From positions 62,001-126,000 of the forward strand of contig JAGRGH010000051.1 of assembly GCA_020445605.1 (NCBI GenBank): a DNA stretch of 64,000 nt, in the 5' to 3' direction. Shown here piece by piece: positions 10,620-19,596 of this stretch. The notes beneath the pieces were generated by a model. It searched no databases, had not been told where the DNA came from, and saw only the letters and a program-made list of their open reading frames with translations. This stretch comes from Chromatiales bacterium (GTDB taxonomy: Bacteria > Pseudomonadota > Gammaproteobacteria > JAGRGH01). The position numbers were made by a program, and so were the translations under genes. Position 1 is the stretch's first letter, and each line of letters opens with the position of its first letter.

Positions 10620-11027
10620 TCAATGCGTGATCAGCGGTTCCATGGTGCGTGCCGCGTCGATCCAGCGCTGGATCGATGCCTGCGGCGGCGTTGCGCGCGC
10701 GAGACGTTTCGCGGCGTTGACCTCCTTCATCTTCTCGGCAAGATTCTCCGCCTTGCGGTTGCGCAGTTCCTTTACGGTATCCACGCCGGCGGCTTCGAGC
10801 ATTTCCGAAAACTGCGGGCCGATGCCCGAAATGCGCATCAGGTCCGCGAGATTGGCCCAGGTCAGGATCAGCTTTTCGCTGATGTCGCAATCCTTCGCGA
10901 TCTTCTGCCGGCCGCGTTTGTCGCAGCACAGTTTCAGAAGATCCTTCGTCGTGCGGATTCCGGCACCGGCGAGCTTCTTCGCATAGACCGGTCCGATGCC
11001 CTCGACGGCTTCGATCTTGTATGACAT
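10620..11027 (-). CDS. DUF4332 helix-hairpin-helix protein
   Basis: 135 residues from the ATG at 11027, chosen because AGGGGA lies about 9 bases upstream and the family starts close to the first motif. IEAVEGIGPVYAKKLAGAGI and LMRISGIGPQFSEMLEAAGV are two helix-hairpin-helix repeats of the DUF4332 type. HhH motifs usually contact DNA or RNA backbone, but no function is established for this family. Three cysteines (CC and CD in the middle) are notable. Monocistronic, ending in its own terminator. Confidence 0.82.
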   Translation of the reverse strand: MSYKIEAVEGIGPVYAKKLAGAGIRTTKDLLKLCCDKRGRQKIAKDCDISEKLILTWANLADLMRISGIGPQFSEMLEAAGVDTVKELRNRKAENLAEKMKEVNAAKRLARATPPQASIQRWIDAARTMEPLITH

Positions 11028-11119
11028 ATGTTTGTTTCCCCTTTGGTCGACTGGTACATGGCACCGGCCCACACCCCGGATGCCGACTTACGGTTTTGCA
11101 CACCACCCCGCACGCCCGG

Positions 11120-11128
11120 AGTGTACCA
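11120..11128 (-). promoter_or_regulatory. Extended -10 promoter for the DUF4332 gene; 11028-11335 otherwise empty
   Basis: On the minus strand TGGTACACT is an extended -10 (TGn then TACACT) about 85 bases upstream of the DUF4332 start; no good -35 is present. The surrounding 308-base gap also contains an AT-rich patch near 11167-11182 (an A4T6 run within TTTACAAAATTTTTTC). I see no gene or RNA in it. Confidence 0.4.
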
Positions 11129-11335
11129 GCGTCCCGCGCCCGCCTCCCATCACAGGCAAGCAGCGTTTACAAAATTTTTTCAGCCCGATCACGGCCGGAC
11201 GTCAGTGACACGCGACGCCGGTCTTCGCTGACAAACATTGCTTCTGCCTTCGCTTCATAGGCTTACGGAACGGATGTAAACCGATACCTTTCAATCCGCC
11301 CGAAGATCCGCCGACAACGGCACCAGGGATCCGAC

Positions 11336-12679
11336 TCAACGCCGCGGAAACTCGATCGTGACCAGAGCGCCACGCAGGTCGGGGTCGGCACCAACTTTCA
11401 ACGCACCGCCGTACGCGGCGACCAGTTCACGCACGACTGCGAGACCGATGCCCTGTCCGTCGACCCGCTCGTCGGCACGCACGCCACGTTCCAGCACGGC
11501 CTCACGCGCCGGCTCGGCAATGCCCGGCCCGTCATCGGCAACCGTGACCACGATCATGTCCGACCGAACGGTCGCCGCCACGCGAATCTCCCGCCGCGCC
11601 CACTTGCATGCGTTGTCGAGCAGGTTTCCGAAGATCTCCATGAGATCACCGCGCTCGATGGCCGCACGCAACTCCTTGTCGACCGCGAGATCGATCGACA
11701 GCGACTTGTCACGATAGACCTTCGCAAGCGCACCACGGATCTCTTCGAGCACCGGTCGCAACGCAATCGATGCAAGCAGCGCGCGCGTGCCACCGGCCGC
11801 GGCGCGGCCGAGCTGATAGCGCACGATGTCGTGCATGCGCTGGGCCTGTTCCCGAACGCTGGCGCGCAGGTTCGCGTCGGACTCGCCCTGCACGGCGCCG
11901 TGCAGCACCGCGAGCGGTGTCTTCAGGCTGTGCGCGAGTTCGTCCAGGGCATTCGCGTAGCGCATCTGGCGCGCGCGACCGGATTCGAGCAACGAGTTCA
12001 CCGCCCCGGTCAGCGGCGCGAGTTCGCGCGGCACGGCGCGATCGATCGCATTCGCCTCGCCCGCGGAAATATGGCGCAGATCGCCCGCGACCTGCGCCAG
12101 CGGACGCAGGCCCCAGTGCAGCACCACCAGCAGCGCGGCGAGCAGCACGGCCGCCAGTGCGCCAAGCCACAGCCAGAGCCCCTGCGCGAAACGTGCGACC
12201 TGCGCCTGCACGCCGACGCGGTCGCGGGCCAGCGCGATGGTCATCGGCCGCTCGGCACCGGCCTCGGTCTCCCAGATCACGCCGAAGCGCACGATCAGCC
12301 AGCTGCGCCCGCGGGCATCGTCGAGCGAGTTCACAAGCATCGTTCCGGGTTCTTCCACCGGGACGATCGCGAGGCCCTCGCCCACCGCCGAAGGCGACTG
12401 CCAGAGCACCGCGCCGGCCGGATCGAGAATTCGGGCGATCAGGCCCGAACCCGTGGTCTCAAGGTCCGGCACCGGCGCGGGTTCCTCAACGAGCGGCAGG
12501 CCCTGGGCATCCAGGTCCGTGGTCGCAAGCAGGGTGTAGACATGCGCCTGCAGGGTGTCACGCAGAGCCGTCTCGCGCGCGTCCTTGAACGCCTCGACCA
12601 GGGCAACGACCGTAAGCCCGAGAAAGACCACCAGCACGGCCCCGGCGGCGATCGCGAGCCGGGTGCGCAAGGCCATCAT
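11336..12679 (-). CDS. PhoQ-like sensor histidine kinase, no adjacent response regulator
   Basis: 447 residues. Two transmembrane helices (about 8-30 and 168-188) bracket a periplasmic sensor domain of about 135 residues. HAMP follows (about 190-240), then the phospho-acceptor H250 in LDELAHSLKTPLAVL and an ATPase domain with N box NLLDNACKWA (about 352-361), DDGPGIAE and GQGIGLAVV. The H and N boxes resemble PhoQ of proteobacteria. A response regulator normally sits immediately upstream; here the upstream neighbour is a divergent MOSC gene and the downstream gap holds none, so the partner is elsewhere. The stimulus is unknown. Confidence 0.9.
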   Translation of the reverse strand: MMALRTRLAIAAGAVLVVFLGLTVVALVEAFKDARETALRDTLQAHVYTLLATTDLDAQGLPLVEEPAPVPDLETTGSGLIARILDPAGAVLWQSPSAVGEGLAIVPVEEPGTMLVNSLDDARGRSWLIVRFGVIWETEAGAERPMTIALARDRVGVQAQVARFAQGLWLWLGALAAVLLAALLVVLHWGLRPLAQVAGDLRHISAGEANAIDRAVPRELAPLTGAVNSLLESGRARQMRYANALDELAHSLKTPLAVLHGAVQGESDANLRASVREQAQRMHDIVRYQLGRAAAGGTRALLASIALRPVLEEIRGALAKVYRDKSLSIDLAVDKELRAAIERGDLMEIFGNLLDNACKWARREIRVAATVRSDMIVVTVADDGPGIAEPAREAVLERGVRADERVDGQGIGLAVVRELVAAYGGALKVGADPDLRGALVTIEFPRR

Positions 12680-12718
12680 GCCGACCGCCCCGCGCTGCGG
12701 CGCCGATACAATTCGTCC

Positions 12719-13243
12719 ATGTTCGATCGAGAACCGGGAAGACCCTCACCCATGCGCTGGCCGGTCGCCGGCACCGGCACGCTGGAGTGGATCGGACTGC
12801 GGTCCGCGCGGCGCGCACCCATCGATGTCGTCGGACAAACCCGGCTGCTCGCCGGGCAGGGACTGGAAGGCGACCACTGGTCCGGGAGCGCGAGCGGAAA
12901 GCGCCAGATCACGCTGATCCAGGCCGAACACCTGCCGGTAATCGCGGCCTGGACGGGCCGGACGTCGATCGACCCGGCCCTGCTGCGCCGGAATCTGGTC
13001 GTTCGCGGAATCAATCTGGCGGCGTTGCGCACGGCTCGGTTTGCGATCGGCGAGGCCATTCTCGAAGGCAGCGGTCATTGTCACCCGTGTTCGCGCATGG
13101 AGGAAGCGCTCGGCCCCGGCGGTTACCAGGCCATGCGCGGACACGGCGGGATCACGGCGCGGGTGGTGGTCGGTGGCGTCATCCGCACCGGCGACGCCGT
13201 GCGCTGGATCGCGCCGGTCGACGGCGACGCCCCCTCCGACTGA
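12719..13243 (+). CDS. MOSC domain protein
   Basis: 174 residues from ATG 12719, or 163 from ATG 12752. The MOSC beta-strand domain is recognisable from GLEGDHW, GKRQITLIQAEHLPVI, RRNLVVRGINL and the cysteine segment GHCHPCSRMEEALGPGGYQAMRGHGG. MOSC proteins handle molybdenum cofactor-bound sulfur or N-hydroxylated substrates (MOCS, YiiM, YcbX); the target here is not known. TACAAT at 12707-12712 is only 6 bases from the first ATG, which would make a very short leader if used. Divergent from the kinase gene. Confidence 0.85.
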   Translation: MFDREPGRPSPMRWPVAGTGTLEWIGLRSARRAPIDVVGQTRLLAGQGLEGDHWSGSASGKRQITLIQAEHLPVIAAWTGRTSIDPALLRRNLVVRGINLAALRTARFAIGEAILEGSGHCHPCSRMEEALGPGGYQAMRGHGGITARVVVGGVIRTGDAVRWIAPVDGDAPSD

Positions 13244-13261
13244 AGCTTGACAACACGCCGA

Positions 13262-13290
13262 TTGTGGCTTCCCGGCCCGGCTGATACACT
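13262..13290 (+). promoter_or_regulatory. Candidate sigma-70 promoter for rne
   Basis: TTGTGG (13262-13267), a 17-base spacer and TACACT (13285-13290) give four of six matches at each box. Transcription would start near 13297, leaving about 590 bases of leader before the rne ATG. A better -35 hexamer, TTGACA at 13247-13252, has no -10 at the right distance. Confidence 0.4.
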
Positions 13291-13296
13291 CGCGCG

Positions 13297-13889
13297 GTCC
13301 GTTACGGTGCATGGACCAAAGCGTCCGGCCCCGCGACGGCGGCGATGGATCGACACCTTCCGCCCGCAAGGCGTCACCCCGGCCCCGGCCGGTGTCACGG
13401 CCGCGCCAACCCGCTGCCAGCCTTCGAGCCGAATCCGGCCGTCTGAGCCCTCACCCGGCGACGCCCGTCGAACCACCGCCACAACGGCGAGCGCAATTCA
13501 ATCGCGCCACGCCGAAGAGACATGCCCCGTCTGCAGGCAGCGCTCAAATGGTAATCGGCCGGAGGGTCCGGCCGGACGCGCCGCGGAGCCGGGGAACCTG
13601 GCGGCCACCGTGGCACAAGCGCGGGGGCCCGTAGCAACACCGGCATCACGCGAGTGCGCCGGGCAGGCAACAATCGGACATTCCGCGTCGCGGTCCGACC
13701 GCGGCGCGACAATTCGGCAACGAACTGCGGGCCCGGTCCCGCATTCTCCGGTCTGGCGGCACGCGTGCGTCCGATCCGGGAGGCGCACCGCTTGAGCGGC
13801 ATGCGTGTTCGTACAGAGCGCCAGGAGCGGCGCCGCCACCCGCCTGCCCCGCACCGCGCGATCCAACAACATAACAAGGACCCGCGCGA
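13297..13889 (+). promoter_or_regulatory. Long rne 5' leader, probably autoregulatory
   Basis: No convincing gene is present between the MOSC stop and rne; the open frames here are arginine/proline-rich and lack family features. A perfect hairpin GGCCGGA-GGG-TCCGGCC lies at 13557-13573. In enterobacteria RNase E binds and cleaves structured elements in its own long leader to set its level. A leader of similar or greater length here suggests the same control, but the fold is not verified. A ribosome-binding AAGGA precedes the ATG at 13890. Confidence 0.45.
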
Positions 13890-16661
13890 ATGAACCGAAT
13901 GCTGATCAATGCCACGCAGCGCGAAGAGCTGCGCGTGGCGCTCGTCGACGGCCAGCGGCTATACGACCTGGACATCGAGTCGCCCGGACGCGAACAACGC
14001 AAATCCAACATCTATAAGGGTCGCATCACGCGCATCGAGCCCAGCCTCGAGGCCGCGTTCGTCGACTACGGCGCCGACCGCCAGGGGTTCCTGCCGTTCA
14101 AGGAGGTCGCACGCGAATACTTCTCCGAAAGCGCTCAGGAAAAGGGCGGCCGCGCGACCATCGCCGAGGCCCTGCGCGAAGGCCAGGAACTCGTCGTCGA
14201 GATCGAGAAGGAAGAGCGCGGCAACAAGGGCGCGGCGCTGACGACCTTCGTCAGCCTCGCCGGCCGCTACCTGGTACTCATGCCGAACAACCCGCGCGCA
14301 GGTGGCGTCTCGCGGCGCGTCGAAGGCAAGGACCGCACCGAGATGCGCGAGGCGCTCTCCGGTCTGGAAGTGCCTGCGGGCATGGGCCTGATCGTGCGCA
14401 CGGCCGGGGTCGGCCGGCAGGTCGAGGAACTGCAGTGGGACCTCAACTACCTGCTGCATCTGTGGGACGCGATCTCGCGCTCGGCCGAGGCGCGCCCCGC
14501 GCCGTTCCTGATCTTTCAAGATTCGAACATCATCATCCGCGCGATCCGCGACTACCTGCGCCCGGACATCAACGAGATCATCGTCGACAACGAGCGCGTG
14601 CATGAACAGGCGCGCGGCTTCATGCAGCAGGTCATGCCGGAGAACCTGCGCCGGCTGAAGCTCTATACCGACCGCGTACCGCTGTTCAGCCGCTACCAGA
14701 TCGAATCGCAGATCGAGTCGGCGTTCACGCGCGAGGTCAAGCTGCCGTCCGGTGGTTCCATCTCGATCGACCACAGCGAGGCGCTGACCGCGATCGACGT
14801 GAACTCCGCACGCGCGACCAAGGGCGCGGACATCGAGGATACGGCGCTCAACACGAACCTCGAGGCCGTCGACGAACTCGCCCGCCAGCTGCGCATCCGC
14901 GACCTCGGCGGACTGATCGTGATCGACTTCATCGACATGGGCCCGTCGAAAAACCAGCGCAAGGTCGAGAACCGCATGCACGAGGCGCTGAAGATGGACC
15001 GCGCGCGCGTGCAGCTCGGGCGCATCTCGCGCTTCGGCCTCATGGAGATGTCGCGCCAGCGCCTGCGCCCGTCGCTCGGCGAGTCCAGCCACATGGTCTG
15101 CCCGCGTTGCAGCGGCTGCGGCTCGGTGCGCACCGTGCACTCGCTCGCGCTGTCCATCCTGCGCCTGCTCGAGGAAGAGGCCATGAAGGACGGCACCGCG
15201 CGCGTGGTCGCGCAGACGCCGGTCGACGTCGCGACCTTCCTGCTGAATGAAAAGCGCCGGGCGATCGAAGAAGTGCAGACCCGCAACGACGTGACCATCG
15301 TCGTGGTCCCAAACATGAACTTGGAAACGCCGCACTACAGCATCGAGCGAGTGCGCCGTGCCGACGTCAGCGAGGAGACCGAACGACCGGTCAGCTACGA
15401 GATGGTCGAGGCCGTCGAGGAATCCGCCGAAACCGGCGAACCACGCATGCGCGCACCGGACGAACCCGCCGTGCGCGCGATCGACCGCCCGCCGCCCGCG
15501 CCCGCGCGGCAGCCGGCACCGCCCTCCGACGCCGAGATGTCGGCAACGACCGCCGCGGTTGCAGCGGCCGCGCCGGCCGTCAACAACGGCCTGCTGCGAC
15601 GCGTCTGGCGCGCGCTGGTCGGCACCGGCGAGAACGCCGTGCCGGCATCCGCGGCCAACGATGCGCCGGGCGAATCGGCCCCGGTCGCAGCACCGGTCAA
15701 CCCGCCGGAAGCCGCGCCCGCGAACACCGCAGGCGCCGCGCAACCGCGCCAACCGGGGCGCGGCAATGATGGGCGTTCGCGCCACGAGCGTGGGCGCGGT
15801 CAGCGGCGTGAAGGCGGCGAGCGGCGCGACGGTCGTCGCGACGGCGGGCAGAATCGCGACCGCGGCGAACGCCCGCAGCGCAGCGAAAGCACCGAGCGTC
15901 CGGAGCAGAACGAACCGCGCAATCGCCAGGACGGACAGTCACGCGACCCAAACCGGCAACGTTCGCGACGCGGTCAGCGCTCGCGTAATTCCGGCGAGCC
16001 CGGGACCACGCCAAGCACAGACGCCACGGCACCGACCGGTGCCGAACCGACGAGTCCGCCGACCGCCAGCCCCGCGGCCGGCGACGCGCCGCAGGCCACG
16101 GCTCCCGCCGTGCCGGCGAACGAATCGGCCACTACCACGCCTGCACCCGCGCCGGAAGACGCCGGTGCCGCGCCCGTGAAGAAGGCCAATCGGCGCGGTC
16201 GCCGCGGCGGCCGCGGACGCCGTCGCGCACGCGAGGGTTCAGCGCCAGCCGGTGAGTCCGGCGCCGCGGCCGACACTTCGGACAACCCCGCGGCCGGTGG
16301 CGAGGCGCAGACTCGGGACAACAACGGCGGCGACGGTACCGAACGGCCGCGTCGCCAGCATCAGCAGCGCCCGCCCAAAGAGCGGGCACCGCGCGACGCC
16401 AGCGACCCATCGGCGCCACCGAGCCAGCCGCCCGCCCAGCATGGCGGCAACGGTGCGGGAGAGGGCCCGGCACATTCGGCGCCGGAAACGCCGGCACCGC
16501 GTCCGGCCGAAAGCGCCGCGGCGCCTGCGCCGCAACCGACCGAGGCACGCCCCGCAGCGGAACCGAAGCCCGAACCGGCGCGCACACCGGCGCCCGAGGT
16601 CAGACCGGAGCCAGCACGTGCGCCGGCCACGACCGACGGCGGTCAGGGCACCGGGGAATAG
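13890..16661 (+). CDS. rne: Ribonuclease E
   Basis: 923 residues. Endonuclease core of mRNA decay and rRNA/tRNA processing. The catalytic N-terminal half aligns with E. coli without offset: D303 ([11 protein letters not shown]) and D346 (VIDFIDMG) are the metal ligands and C404/C407 in CPRCSGCG form the zinc-link. It starts with [18 protein letters not shown] and an S1 domain near 35-120. From about residue 510 the protein is low-complexity and disordered, rich in Arg, Pro, Ala and Glu, with blocks such as [12 protein letters not shown]: the scaffold half that binds RNA and degradosome partners. Monocistronic with a long leader. Confidence 0.97.
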   Translation: MNRMLINATQREELRVALVDGQRLYDLDIESPGREQRKSNIYKGRITRIEPSLEAAFVDYGADRQGFLPFKEVAREYFSESAQEKGGRATIAEALREGQELVVEIEKEERGNKGAALTTFVSLAGRYLVLMPNNPRAGGVSRRVEGKDRTEMREALSGLEVPAGMGLIVRTAGVGRQVEELQWDLNYLLHLWDAISRSAEARPAPFLIFQDSNIIIRAIRDYLRPDINEIIVDNERVHEQARGFMQQVMPENLRRLKLYTDRVPLFSRYQIESQIESAFTREVKLPSGGSISIDHSEALTAIDVNSARATKGADIEDTALNTNLEAVDELARQLRIRDLGGLIVIDFIDMGPSKNQRKVENRMHEALKMDRARVQLGRISRFGLMEMSRQRLRPSLGESSHMVCPRCSGCGSVRTVHSLALSILRLLEEEAMKDGTARVVAQTPVDVATFLLNEKRRAIEEVQTRNDVTIVVVPNMNLETPHYSIERVRRADVSEETERPVSYEMVEAVEESAETGEPRMRAPDEPAVRAIDRPPPAPARQPAPPSDAEMSATTAAVAAAAPAVNNGLLRRVWRALVGTGENAVPASAANDAPGESAPVAAPVNPPEAAPANTAGAAQPRQPGRGNDGRSRHERGRGQRREGGERRDGRRDGGQNRDRGERPQRSESTERPEQNEPRNRQDGQSRDPNRQRSRRGQRSRNSGEPGTTPSTDATAPTGAEPTSPPTASPAAGDAPQATAPAVPANESATTTPAPAPEDAGAAPVKKANRRGRRGGRGRRRAREGSAPAGESGAAADTSDNPAAGGEAQTRDNNGGDGTERPRRQHQQRPPKERAPRDASDPSAPPSQPPAQHGGNGAGEGPAHSAPETPAPRPAESAAAPAPQPTEARPAAEPKPEPARTPAPEVRPEPARAPATTDGGQGTGE

Positions 16662-16680
16662 TGTCCTGTCCCGCGATATC

Positions 16681-16710
16681 AGGCTGCTGAAAAGAGAAGC
16701 TCAACAGCCT
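16681..16710. repeat. Inverted repeat between rne and panC
   Basis: AGGCTGCTGA and TCAACAGCCT pair over 10 bases with one mismatch around a 10-base loop. It sits between the convergent rne and panC stops, directly after the panC stop. It lacks a T run, so termination is uncertain, but the arm resembles the GTTGAAAA hairpin at 57888-57921. Confidence 0.5.
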
Positions 16711-16711
16711 G

Positions 16712-17590
16712 CTAGCGCCCGGGCACCGCAGTTGCGGCCTGATCGCCGCGCGTAAATTCGAGGTTGTCGATCAGCCGCGTCGCGCCCATGCGCGCAGCAG
16801 CGAGAATCACCAGGTCGCGCGTGTCCGCACCTGCCGGCGCAAGCGTCGTCGCGTCGCACACCCGCAGGTACTCGGGGACGAAGCCGCCGACCGCGAGTCC
16901 GGCCGCGGCATTGCGTTCGATCTCGGCGATCGGATCACCGGCCAGCACGCGCTCGCGCGCCATGACCAGCGTTGCATAAAGCCCCGCTGCACGCTTGCGT
17001 TGGTCGGCATCGAGATAGCCGTTGCGCGAACTCATCGCCAGCCCATCGGCCTCGCGCACCGTCGGCACACCTACGATCTCGAGCGGCAGGTTCAGATCGG
17101 CGACCATGCGCCGGATCACCAGCAGCTGCTGAAAATCCTTGCGGCCGAACACCGCGATATCGGGCTGCACCAGATTGAAGAGCTTCAGCACGACGGTCGC
17201 GACGCCGACGAAATGTCCGGGTCGCGCGGCGCCACAATGGATGTCGGAGATACCCGGCACTTCCACGCGGGTCTGATCGCCGGGACCGTGCGGGTACAGC
17301 GTCCTGACGCCGGGCAGAAACAAGGCGTCGGCACCTGCATCGACCAGCCGCGCGGCATCAGCACCCTCGGTGCGCGGATAGCGCTCGAAGTCCTCGCCCG
17401 CACCGAACTGCATCGGATTGACGAAGATGCTGACGATGCTGCGCGTGGCACGCTCGCGCGCAACCTCCACGAGATGCAGGTGGCCGTCGTGCAGATTGCC
17501 CATGGTCGGCACGAAGGCAAGCGACTCGCCGCTCGCGCGCAGCTCCGCACGCCAGGCACGCAGCTCGTCGGCATCGCGCAGCGTCTGCAT
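16712..17590 (-). CDS. panC: Pantothenate synthetase
   Basis: 292 residues. ATP-dependent condensation of pantoate and beta-alanine, last step of pantothenate synthesis. Class I synthetase-like fold with the nucleotide motif FVPTMGNLHDGHL, SIFVNPMQFG, GRKDFQQLLVIRRM and the KMSKS-like MSSRNGYL. The start overlaps the panB stop by one base (TGATG). It is the last gene of the pcnB-folK-dNK-panB-panC unit. Confidence 0.96.
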   Translation of the reverse strand: MQTLRDADELRAWRAELRASGESLAFVPTMGNLHDGHLHLVEVARERATRSIVSIFVNPMQFGAGEDFERYPRTEGADAARLVDAGADALFLPGVRTLYPHGPGDQTRVEVPGISDIHCGAARPGHFVGVATVVLKLFNLVQPDIAVFGRKDFQQLLVIRRMVADLNLPLEIVGVPTVREADGLAMSSRNGYLDADQRKRAAGLYATLVMARERVLAGDPIAEIERNAAAGLAVGGFVPEYLRVCDATTLAPAGADTRDLVILAAARMGATRLIDNLEFTRGDQAATAVPGR

Positions 17591-18384
17591 CAGGCGTAAC
17601 AGTGCTCTTCCGCCGGGAACTCACCGGCGCGCACGGCCTGAACATAGGCGCGCACCGCGGCCTCGATCGAGCCGCTCCCGGCCAGAAAATCGCGCACGAA
17701 GCGCGGCCTTGGCCCGCCCATGCCGAGCATGTCGTGCAGCACCAGCACCTGGCCGTCGCAGTCGACGCCCGCTCCGATGCCGATGGTTGGAATCGCGAGG
17801 CTCGCCGTGATCCGCGCGGCGAGCGGCGCCGGCACACATTCGAGCACCAGCATCTGCGCACCGGCGTTCTGCAGGTCCAGCGCATCGCGCGCGATGGTGT
17901 CGGCCTGTGCCGGATCGCGGCCCTGCACGCGATAGCCGCCGAAGCGGTGCACCGATTGCGGCGTGAGACCGAGATGCGCGCACACCGGTATGCCCTGCTC
18001 GGCCAGTGCCTCAACGACTGCAAGCTGCGCTCGGCCGCCTTCGAGCTTGACCATGTGCGCCCCGCCCTCGGCCAGCAGCCGGCCGGCGTTCTCGAGCGCC
18101 TGCACGCGGCTGGTATAGGTCAGAAACGGCAGGTCCGCGATGATGAAACACGGCGCGGCGGCACGCGCGACGCAGGCCGAGTGGTAGGCCATGTCGTCGA
18201 TACGCACGGGCAGCGTGGAGCCATGCCCCTGGATCACCATGCCCAGCGAGTCGCCGATCAGGATCACATCCACACCGGCCGCGGCGAGCACGCGCGCGAA
18301 GCTCGCGTCATAGGCCGTCAGCACGGCAATCTTTCTGCCGTCGGCCTTCATGCGGTTGAGCGTGGTCAGGTTGATGTCGGTCAT
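17590..18384 (-). CDS. panB: 3-methyl-2-oxobutanoate hydroxymethyltransferase
   Basis: 264 residues from ATG 18384; an upstream in-frame ATG at 18426 would add 14 residues unlike the family. First committed step of pantothenate synthesis, making ketopantoate from 2-oxoisovalerate and methylene-THF. Signatures: LTAYDASFARVLAAAGVDVILIGDSLGMV, GGAHMVKLEGG, AHLGLTPQSVHRFGGYRVQG and IPTIGIGAG. Co-transcribed with panC; the folate gene folK is in the same operon, matching its folate-derived one-carbon donor. Confidence 0.96.
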   Translation of the reverse strand: MTDINLTTLNRMKADGRKIAVLTAYDASFARVLAAAGVDVILIGDSLGMVIQGHGSTLPVRIDDMAYHSACVARAAAPCFIIADLPFLTYTSRVQALENAGRLLAEGGAHMVKLEGGRAQLAVVEALAEQGIPVCAHLGLTPQSVHRFGGYRVQGRDPAQADTIARDALDLQNAGAQMLVLECVPAPLAARITASLAIPTIGIGAGVDCDGQVLVLHDMLGMGGPRPRFVRDFLAGSGSIEAAVRAYVQAVRAGEFPAEEHCYA

Positions 18385-18448
18385 GGTTTCGCACGGCAAC
18401 GAACAGGTCGCAAAGCATACCGGCAACCGCCACGCCCCGGCACGACCG

Positions 18449-19108
18449 TCATACCCGTTCCATCGCGGCCGACTGCGCGTTCAGATAGTGCAGGCCATGC
18501 TCGGCCCGCTCGATCGCACGCAGCACCAGCGCCAGATCGGCGTCGTTCGCAATCGGGTTGATGTGGCTGGTGTTGATGATCACCACGGGTGCGGCCGTGT
18601 AGTCGTAGAACAGCCGCGCATAGCGTTCGCCCAGGGCATCCAGATACTCGGCACGGATCGCACGTTCGGCCGGACGCCCGCGGCGCGCGATGCGCTCAAG
18701 CAACACCGGCGCCGACGCCTGGAGATACAGCACGACATCCGGACGCGGCGGATCGATCGCCAGATGACGCTGCACCTGTTCGTACAGTGCAAACTCGGCC
18801 CGGTCCAGCGTGATCTCGGCGAACAGCCGATCTTTCTCGATCATGAAGTCGGCGACCAGCGCCTGCCGGAACAGATCGCCCTGGCGCAGTTCGCGCAGCT
18901 GCTGTTCGCGTTGCAGGAGAAAATGCAGCTGGGTCGCAAGCGCCGCCTCGCGCGGTGCGCGATAGAAACGATCGAGGAAGGGATTGTCCGCCGGGCGCTC
19001 GAGCAGCAGCTGCGCACCGAGCGTCTCGGCCAGCCGCGTGGCCAGCGTGGTCTTGCCGACGCCGATCGGCCCCTCGATCGCGATGAAACGCCGTGTTTCG
19101 CGGCTCAT
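18449..19108 (-). CDS. Deoxynucleoside kinase family protein
   Basis: 219 residues. P-loop GPIGVGKT at residues 13-20, the DRF/ERP segment LERPADNPFLDRFY, the ERS-like core and a C-terminal lid with RRGRPAERAI place it in the dNK/deoxyadenosine-deoxyguanosine kinase family. Such enzymes phosphorylate salvaged deoxynucleosides. Its ATG overlaps the folK stop (ATGA). The gene is often found between folK and panB in related bacteria. The precise nucleoside cannot be read from sequence. Confidence 0.88.
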   Translation of the reverse strand: MSRETRRFIAIEGPIGVGKTTLATRLAETLGAQLLLERPADNPFLDRFYRAPREAALATQLHFLLQREQQLRELRQGDLFRQALVADFMIEKDRLFAEITLDRAEFALYEQVQRHLAIDPPRPDVVLYLQASAPVLLERIARRGRPAERAIRAEYLDALGERYARLFYDYTAAPVVIINTSHINPIANDADLALVLRAIERAEHGLHYLNAQSAAMERV

Positions 19109-19596
19109 GGAGCGACACGCCGCAGATCATGACGCTCGTCGAGCGCAGCCAGCAGCGCAACGGCCGGGCCGCGACCGGGAATCACGATGTCCGGCGCGAG
19201 ATCCAGCAACGGTTGCAGCACGAAATCACGACGGTGCATCTGCGGGTGGGGCAGCGTGAGCTTCGGGTCCGACGCGACTCGTGCGCCGAACAACAGCAGG
19301 TCTAGGTCCAGCACACGTGGTCCCCAGCGCGTCCCGGCCCGGCGATCGCGCCCCGCCGCGCGCTCGATCGCAAACAGGGCATCGAGCAGCGCGGCCGGCT
19401 CGAGCGCGGTATCCAGTGCCGCGACGGCGTTCAGGTAGTCCGGCTGATCCGGCGGCCCTAGCGGCGCACTCCGGTAGACCGGCGAGCGCGCGACCAGCGT
19501 AGTCCGTTCCGTGCCGGCGAGCGCATTAAAGGCCTGCCCGATCCGGGTGGCCGGGTCGCCGAGATTGGCGCCGAGCCCCACATAGGCCCGGGTCAC
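19105..19596 (-). CDS. folK: 6-hydroxymethyl-7,8-dihydropterin pyrophosphokinase
   Basis: 163 residues from GTG 19596, which overlaps the pcnB stop as GTGA. Transfers pyrophosphate from ATP to hydroxymethyl-dihydropterin in folate synthesis. AYVGLGANLGDP, RSPVYRSAPLG, YLNAVAALDT, RWGPRVLDLDLLLFG and LPHPQMHRRDFVL are the family landmarks, with the two metal-binding Asp in DLDLLL. Longer readings run through the Arg-rich tail of pcnB and are unlikely. Confidence 0.94.
   Translation of the reverse strand: MTRAYVGLGANLGDPATRIGQAFNALAGTERTTLVARSPVYRSAPLGPPDQPDYLNAVAALDTALEPAALLDALFAIERAAGRDRRAGTRWGPRVLDLDLLLFGARVASDPKLTLPHPQMHRRDFVLQPLLDLAPDIVIPGRGPAVALLAALDERHDLRRVAP

Noticed and set aside
10046-11024. 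Plus-strand frames over the MFS and DUF4332 genes
   Set aside because: Shadow frames of motif-supported minus-strand genes.
11160-11285. GTTTAC near 11165 and GTAAAC near 11274 as an inverted repeat
   Set aside because: Six-base arms over 100 bases apart; expected by chance.
13247-13252. TTGACA as the rne -35 box
   Set aside because: No -10 hexamer at 16-18 bases; the nearest, TACACT, is 32 bases away.
13247-13795. Possible protein of 182 residues upstream of rne
   Set aside because: Pro/Arg/Thr-rich, no ribosome-binding site, no recognisable domain, and competing frames of similar length occur on both strands. A structured leader fits better.
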